Positions 6,115 through 9,487 of a stretch of 9,487 nt of DNA are shown in pieces. Source of the stretch: Candidatus Hodarchaeota archaeon (GTDB lineage: Archaea; Asgardarchaeota; Heimdallarchaeia; Hodarchaeales; Hodarchaeaceae). Position numbers and translations under genes: made by a program. The notes beneath the pieces were generated by a model that saw nothing but the letters and a program-made list of their open reading frames with translations, ran no database searches and was not told the DNA's origin. Where the stretch lies: contig JAEOTU010000026.1 in the NCBI GenBank assembly GCA_016839665.1, positions 1-9,487 of the forward strand, read 5' to 3'. The stretch's first letter is position 1. Every line of letters begins with the position of its first letter.

Positions 6115-6863
6115 ATGAAGTTAGAATAATTAAGGGATCTGATATCCCTCCACCTCCAGGAGAACCCAGAATAATTCGTCCAAACAAAAATCTTCTTTGG
6201 AAGAATTATTTCTTGTACGTTTTGGTGTTCATTATATTTACAGCATCATTAATAATAATATTTGCATTTTTTGATTTGTTTCTGACTTCCATTACTGATA
6301 CATCTCAAAGAAACGTATTGCTTCAAGCTTTCTTTTGGATGGGAGCTATTTATCTAGCTATGTGGTTCGTAATCACAATTGTTTACATAATAGGTATGCA
6401 TATATATGTAAAATCCATGTTATTCATAGTTCACGGTCATGAAATAGTGGTTCATAAGGGAGTGATTAACAGATCCGAGAAACATGTACCTTATAGGACA
6501 GTAACAAATATTAACATGAAGACGGGCCCCTTCGACCGATTATTTGGAATTGGTACCATTGAGATTCAAACCGCAGGTGGTAAAGGGTACTCTCTTGATG
6601 AAACAGCAGAGGAAAAACTGGAAGGAATTAAGGTCTATCGGGAGGTGAGAGACTATATTCTCACGCAATTACGACAATTTCAAGCTGCTTATGGGACTGT
6701 TACCCCGCCCAAAGGCGAGGAAGAACCAATTGAATCAATCCCTCTCCAGATGTTAGCTGAATTAAAAGAGATCAAGATATTAATGAGTACACGATTAGAA
6801 GGAATGGAATCGAAATTAGAACAATTGGATAAAAAATTGGAGAAATACCAAAAACCCTATTAA
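6111..6863 (+). CDS. Membrane protein with bacterial-type PH domain (bPH2/YdbT-like) and coiled-coil tail
   Basis: A 250-residue protein with a Pro-rich N-terminus (PPPPGEP, 13-19), two membrane segments (about 33-57 and 72-97) and a PH-like domain typical of the bPH2/DUF304 group (about 100-188). The hallmark region is VPYRTVTNINMKTGPFDRLF followed by GIGTIEIQTAGG (126-157). A heptad-like coiled coil closes the protein (about 210-246). Domains of this group sit next to the membrane and are thought to support envelope functions or protein assembly; no reaction is known. Its ATG overlaps the TGA of the regulator gene (ATGA), so the two are co-translated. The coiled-coil tail suggests oligomers or a partner. 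Confidence 0.9.
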   Translation: MNEVRIIKGSDIPPPPGEPRIIRPNKNLLWKNYFLYVLVFIIFTASLIIIFAFFDLFLTSITDTSQRNVLLQAFFWMGAIYLAMWFVITIVYIIGMHIYVKSMLFIVHGHEIVVHKGVINRSEKHVPYRTVTNINMKTGPFDRLFGIGTIEIQTAGGKGYSLDETAEEKLEGIKVYREVRDYILTQLRQFQAAYGTVTPPKGEEEPIESIPLQMLAELKEIKILMSTRLEGMESKLEQLDKKLEKYQKPY

Positions 6864-6870
6864 TAGGGTT
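6853..6870. terminator. Perfect 18-bp palindrome over the stop codon
   Basis: AACCCTATTAATAGGGTT is a perfect palindrome. In RNA it gives a 7-bp stem with a UUAA loop. It covers the TAA of the PH-domain gene (6861-6863). No T-run follows, so it may attenuate, protect a 3' end or mark a processing site rather than act as a strong terminator. Its place between the PH gene and the microproteins suggests they may be expressed at a different level. Confidence 0.4.
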
Positions 6871-6908
6871 CAAGACATCAACTCTATTCACTCGGTTGGA
6901 TTCATCTT

Positions 6909-7019
6909 ATGGAACAGGCTGATCTATATTTACAACTTAGTATTGTGATATTTTTTTTACTTTTTTTGGGGGCTTTCGTTGCGATCTTAATCAAATTATT
7001 TCGAAAAATGACGAGATAG
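6909..7019 (+). CDS. Single-TM microprotein 1, RKMTR tail
   Basis: A 36-residue protein: a short acidic N-terminus (MEQADLY), one long hydrophobic helix (about 8-28) and a basic tail ending LFRKMTR. By charge the tail should face the cytoplasm. It is the first of three tandem microproteins with the same layout and tail. At DNA level the tail codons of the three differ mostly at third positions (ACG, ACC, ACT for Thr), as expected of translated paralogues. It starts 45 bp after the PH-domain gene; GGTTGGA upstream is only a partial SD. No named family recognised; small accessory subunits of membrane complexes have this size and form. Confidence 0.7.
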   Translation: MEQADLYLQLSIVIFFLLFLGAFVAILIKLFRKMTR

Positions 7020-7023
7020 GTGG
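7019..7023 (+). promoter_or_regulatory. Ribosome binding site of microprotein 2
   Basis: GGTGG lies 8 nt before the ATG at 7032 and begins in the last base of microprotein 1's stop codon. It is the best SD in the microprotein cluster and supports translation of a gene of only 33 codons. Confidence 0.6.
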
Positions 7024-7031
7024 ACTAAGAA

Positions 7032-7133
7032 ATGACTGATATTTCTCCTATAATTCTTATTCTTTTATTTTTAGGGTTACTTTTCCTCGGTGTTGCACTC
7101 TTCATCATGTTTCTCAGAAAAATTACCAGATAA
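7032..7133 (+). CDS. Single-TM microprotein 2, RKITR tail
   Basis: A 33-residue protein with a short polar N-terminus (MTDISP), one hydrophobic helix (about 7-27) rich in Leu, Ile and Phe with two Gly, and the tail FLRKITR. It begins 12 bp after microprotein 1's stop and has a clear SD (GGTGG). The layout and tail match its two neighbours, while the helix itself has diverged, which argues that the tail is the conserved working part. Confidence 0.75.
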   Translation: MTDISPIILILLFLGLLFLGVALFIMFLRKITR

Positions 7134-7310
7134 ATGAAGAGATTATGCACATCATTTTATCAAAGACCTATTTTAGACTCAATAACGAGAAGAAATCCTT
7201 TACCATCTGAGAATGAAAAGGTCAGAAAGAAGGAAAGGAATATAGAATACATTAATTTCCGCACTATTTGGCTGAAAACATCCTTCTGTTCCCTAAGGAA
7301 GATTTTTTTC

Positions 7311-7421
7311 ATGGCAGATCCACAGAGTCCTTTTCCTCTCGCTATAGGAATATTTGTTATTGTAATTCTTCTCTTATTTGTTTTTGTGTTTGTTAGATTT
7401 CTCAAGAAGATAACTAGATAG
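7311..7421 (+). CDS. Single-TM microprotein 3, KKITR tail
   Basis: A 36-residue protein with an N-terminus MADPQSPFP, a hydrophobic helix (about 10-29, many Val/Phe/Ile) and the tail RFLKKITR. I chose ATG at 7311 by analogy with its paralogues; AAGGA lies about 11 nt upstream. The same frame is open back to an ATG at 7134, directly after microprotein 2's stop, which would give a 95-residue form with a basic N-terminal extension. That longer form cannot be excluded. Loosely TATA-like AATATAG near 7240 might give this gene its own promoter. Confidence 0.7.
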   Translation: MADPQSPFPLAIGIFVIVILLLFVFVFVRFLKKITR

Positions 7422-7454
7422 CAAATACTACCAGACAAGTCAGTTAGATGACCC

Positions 7455-7495
7455 TAGAATTTGACTTGGGTTGAAATCGTCAATCAGGAATTCTA
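7455..7495. repeat. Imperfect inverted repeat in the gap before the four-TM gene
   Basis: TAGAATT (7455-7461) running into TTGAC (7461-7465) is complementary to GTCAA (7479-7483) and AATTCTA (7489-7495), with a bulge of about 5 nt on one side. It could form a hairpin in the 138-bp gap between microprotein 3 and the four-TM gene. It may be an attenuator or an operator, or chance in AT-rich DNA. Confidence 0.3.
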
Positions 7496-7559
7496 AGAGA
7501 GCTTAAAATTCATAAATTATTTCATAGCTGAGAATCAATTCTAATCTCACAACACCAAG

Positions 7560-8201
7560 TTGATTGACATGGGTGAAGATCAAGTATCAAAAACCAGTGT
7601 AAAAGAAAATAACATTGAAATGTCTGATAAAACCAAGGAGGCTATGAAAGAATCAATCATGGATTTCGCGGGACACTTTTCTACCGCCAGTGCTATCCTT
7701 GCGGGATTCTATATGGCAACGTGCGCTTTTATCATTAGCATCAAAGCACAGGGAGCGGAAGTCTTCATGTTCTTGGACGAACCCCTTTTGGCAGAAATTC
7801 CCATATTAGGCGATCTAATTCTGGAGATCCTGACATCCCTGAAAATGGAGAGTCTGTGGCCTTCCCATTTCGAATATATGCTCATTATATTCATCAGTTT
7901 GTTCTTACTAAGTCTTCTCTCATATGCGTGTTTCTTGCGAGTTGGAATGGTTCAAATGTCAATTTACAGATTAAAGCAAAAGCCTCCAGAAGAAAAATTG
8001 CTTGTCTGGCAGGAACGAGGGATGTATTCACTCCTCATTAGCCTGATTTTTAGCTTTATCACACTTCCATGGGCATTACTTAGGTTTATCGTGGAACAAG
8101 CACTCGTCTTAGCCTTTATATTGCTTGCAATTGTTATCACTAGTTTAGCATTGTTTTTGAAAGGGCGGATACTAGTGAAAAAAAGAATTGGAAAGATTTA
8201 G
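7560..8201 (+). CDS. Four-TM membrane protein of unknown function
   Basis: A protein of up to 213 residues with a charged cytoplasmic N-terminus (1-35), membrane segments at about 42-61, 105-128, 154-174 and 179-201, a loop of about 40 residues between the first two, and a basic tail (VKKRIGKI). No recognised family or motif. The start is uncertain: TTG at 7560 gives the longest form, while ATG at 7569 or 7620 are alternatives, and none has a good SD. AAGGAGG at about 7634-7640 lies inside the frame and might serve an even later start. It is the last plus-strand gene, convergent with the acetyltransferase gene. Membership of the same operon is possible but not shown. Confidence 0.75.
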   Translation: MIDMGEDQVSKTSVKENNIEMSDKTKEAMKESIMDFAGHFSTASAILAGFYMATCAFIISIKAQGAEVFMFLDEPLLAEIPILGDLILEILTSLKMESLWPSHFEYMLIIFISLFLLSLLSYACFLRVGMVQMSIYRLKQKPPEEKLLVWQERGMYSLLISLIFSFITLPWALLRFIVEQALVLAFILLAIVITSLALFLKGRILVKKRIGKI

Positions 8202-8241
8202 TTAGATTCTAATCAATGGAGTGATAGATCAGGATCATTAG

Positions 8242-8796
8242 CTATTCTGAAAGTTTCTTTTTCATAATAAAGGAGTTTTCAGTCTTCCCAACCTCAGAAA
8301 AATTATGCTGATCAAATATTTTCTTAAAACCAGTATGCGGTATAGTACCTGGTTCTTTCAACTTTTCATCAAGTATTGGAATAGAATATAACGTTTTTAT
8401 TCCATCTGACTTGCACTGTTGTAATATCAGATCCAATATTGATTTAATGACTCCTTTTTGTCGAAACCCTTTCTTAATGAAGAAGCATGAAATCAGTTTG
8501 ACATCTTCACTTTCTTCTGGCTTAATCAATGAGGATAGAATATTTGAACAACGAGGTTCAACACATTGACACCATCCAATAGGTTGATCGTTTGAATAAT
8601 AAAGATAGCCATCTGAAAATGATTTGACGTAGTTTTTACGCCAGTTCTTGGATTCCTCCACGTTCACGGTTTCCCAATCAATATCTTCTCGTATGAAGCA
8701 AGTACACTGGTAACGTTCCCATTCTTCCTCATTTTCAAATAGACTGTGAAAATCCGTCATTGTAGATTCAGTTAAAGGTTTAAGATACTCGTTCAT
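8242..8796 (-). CDS. GNAT-family N-acetyltransferase
   Basis: A 184-residue protein expected to move an acetyl group from acetyl-CoA to an amine. The core is recognisable: PIGWCQCVEPR (72-82), strand and motif A VKLISCFFIKKGFRQKGVIKSIL (99-121) with the R-Q-K-G-V pyrophosphate-binding loop at 112-116, and the C-terminal HTGFKKIFDQHNFSEV (154-169). This arrangement (GWC.V.PR, then CFFI..G.R.KGV, then GF..F...F) belongs to a common GNAT subgroup with unknown substrates. It has six Cys (31, 33, 76, 78, 83, 104), some perhaps binding metal. The start is ATG at 8796 with AGAGG about 8 nt upstream. It is a monocistronic gene unrelated in kind to its neighbours. Confidence 0.88.
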   Translation of the reverse strand: MNEYLKPLTESTMTDFHSLFENEEEWERYQCTCFIREDIDWETVNVEESKNWRKNYVKSFSDGYLYYSNDQPIGWCQCVEPRCSNILSSLIKPEESEDVKLISCFFIKKGFRQKGVIKSILDLILQQCKSDGIKTLYSIPILDEKLKEPGTIPHTGFKKIFDQHNFSEVGKTENSFIMKKKLSE

Positions 8797-8853
8797 AGTA
8801 AATCCTCTAATTTCATTTGCCTATTCTTCTATTAAAATGTTTAACCTTGAGGG

Positions 8854-8861
8854 TTTTATAT
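8854..8861 (-). promoter_or_regulatory. TATA box of the acetyltransferase gene
   Basis: On the minus strand ATATAAAA is preceded by CGAATC, a plausible BRE/TATA pair. Transcription would start near 8830, giving a leader of about 35 nt before the ATG at 8796. Confidence 0.5.
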
Positions 8862-8910
8862 GATTCGTTCGTTCATTTTTTTTAAATACTAATCTTTCAT
8901 CAAATTCCCA

Positions 8911-9234
8911 TTATTTCTCTGATGACAACACGATTCGATTTAGAACATCTCTAAGATTCGTGAGATAATCCTCAAAAGCTGTTTTTCCGTGGGGAGTAAT
9001 CTCAACAAATGTTAGAGGTCGTCTCAGAGAAGATAACTTTTTGTAAGTCTTCACATATTTCGCTGTCTCCAATTTTTTAAGATGATGATCCAAATTTCCT
9101 GGTGTTAAATGGAGTAGCTTTTGGAGTTCAGTGAAATTGATCTTCTTATGACTAAGAAGAAGGATCATGATTGTTAAGCGAACAGAAGTGGTGAATAATT
9201 CGTTAGAGGGGAGAGTTAGATTGGTCTTATCCAT
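8911..9234 (-). CDS. Winged-helix transcriptional regulator (HTH_34-like)
   Basis: A 107-residue regulator whose winged helix covers most of the protein: helix 1 NELFTTSVRLTIMILLLSHK (11-30), helix 2 FTELQKLLHLT (34-44), recognition helix PGNLDHHLKKLETAKYVK (45-62), wing with KLSSLRRPLTFVEIT (66-80), then a C-terminal helix for dimer contact. The motif L.L.PGNLDHHLKKLE is typical of the archaeal/bacterial HTH_34 group. I chose ATG at 9234 rather than an upstream in-frame GTG at 9294, because GGTGAT lies 7 nt before it and the extra 20 residues do not fit the family. That SD includes the stop codon of the upstream membrane-protein gene, so the two are coupled. Confidence 0.9.
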   Translation of the reverse strand: MDKTNLTLPSNELFTTSVRLTIMILLLSHKKINFTELQKLLHLTPGNLDHHLKKLETAKYVKTYKKLSSLRRPLTFVEITPHGKTAFEDYLTNLRDVLNRIVLSSEK

Positions 9235-9241
9235 AGAATCA

Positions 9242-9454
9242 TCACCAGCTTTCCTCAAGAAGACGAGGGGCCTTTTTAAAAACGCGAAAACCACAGATAA
9301 TGTAAGGAATCAAGAAAAGAAAACTAATTGCTAAATAAAATGCGACCCATAGTGGTATAAATTGTGGTTGATAAAGGAAAAAAACCACAAGGTAAACCCT
9401 ACCAATAAATTCTATTATTGAAATAACAAACAGAACTGCTCCTAAATAAAGCAT
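9242..9454 (-). CDS. Small two-TM membrane protein paired with a winged-helix regulator, 5' end uncertain
   Basis: A 70-residue hydrophobic protein with two membrane segments (about 3-27 and 33-56) and a basic tail ending in EESW. No family recognised. The start shown is ATG at 9454, but the frame stays open to the window edge at 9487 and no SD lies at proper spacing, so the gene may begin outside the window. Its TGA at 9242-9244 is embedded in the SD of the regulator gene. Small membrane protein and regulator probably work together, for instance as target or signal partner; this is inferred from coupling only. Confidence 0.65.
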   Translation of the reverse strand: MLYLGAVLFVISIIEFIGRVYLVVFFLYQPQFIPLWVAFYLAISFLFLIPYIICGFRVFKKAPRLLEESW

Positions 9455-9487
9455 TTCTTTGATTTCGCTCTTTGCTCCTCTTTTTAA

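Noticed and set aside
7160..7438. Minus-strand frame of 92 codons opposite microprotein 3.
   Set aside because: It lies antisense to a better supported microprotein with paralogues next door; the openness follows from the AT-rich plus-strand codons. No SD or family features.
8202..8241. Possible bidirectional terminator between the convergent genes.
   Set aside because: Only 4-bp inverted matches (such as TGAT/ATCA) are present and there is no T-run on either strand.
8865..8886. CGTTCGTTC repeat with a T-run before AAATAC.
   Set aside because: A T-run on the plus strand would be a terminator only for a plus-strand gene, and none ends here. The minus-strand genes would read it as A-run. Two copies of a 4-mer are not a meaningful repeat.
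1..9487. CRISPR arrays, insertion sequences, transposases, integrases or attachment sites.
   Set aside because: None seen: no regularly spaced repeats, no transposase-like protein and no flanking inverted repeats. The only long repeat is the 157-bp direct repeat, which is made of gene-start sequence.

Overview
The window looks archaeal. Candidate promoters have BRE/TATA form, for example TTTAAAAG preceded by CGAAAA, and TTTATAAA. Ribosome binding sites read GGTGA or GGAGG, matching the archaeal 16S rRNA tail. Several genes start with TTG or GTG, the DNA is AT-rich by eye, and there are many small winged-helix regulators. The mix of zinc-ribbon membrane proteins, bacterial-type PH-domain membrane proteins, ABC-2 exporters and winged-helix regulators would suit an Asgard-type archaeon, but this is a guess: no rRNA or ribosomal protein is present.

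Region 1 (1-4990, minus strand) is a tightly packed operon read right to left. Its order is a 67-residue membrane protein, a two-TM zinc-ribbon protein, a winged-helix regulator, an ABC ATPase, a two-half ABC-2 permease, a membrane-anchored DJ-1/PfpI-like protein without its catalytic Cys, and a second ABC ATPase cut by the window edge. The 5' ends of the two ATPase genes, with the tail of the regulator gene, form a 157-bp direct repeat about 85% identical, so part of this operon arose by segmental duplication or gene conversion.

Region 2 (4991-5538) is an AT-rich divergent intergenic region. It holds two copies of one promoter-operator module facing outward. In each, a TATA box is followed after 5 bp by a 16-bp dyad (TTACYAA-core-TTRGTAA) and then a third half-site. 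The two operons are therefore probably controlled by the same regulator, most simply one of the two winged-helix-like proteins encoded on either side.

Region 3 (5539-8201, plus strand) encodes a helical, probably DNA-binding protein with a Cys/His cluster, a PH-domain membrane protein with a coiled-coil tail, three tandem single-TM microproteins of 33-36 residues that all end in a (R/K)K(I/M)TR tail, and a four-TM protein. Apart from the regulator, all are membrane proteins.

Region 4 (8202-9487) has a convergent GNAT acetyltransferase and a regulator/small-membrane-protein pair, all on the minus strand. These look independent of the divergent system.

The most interesting reading is one co-regulated, membrane-centred system: an ABC exporter operon and a small-membrane-protein operon wired to identical operators, with at least five small or unfamiliar membrane proteins. 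Its substrate and signal cannot be read from the sequence.
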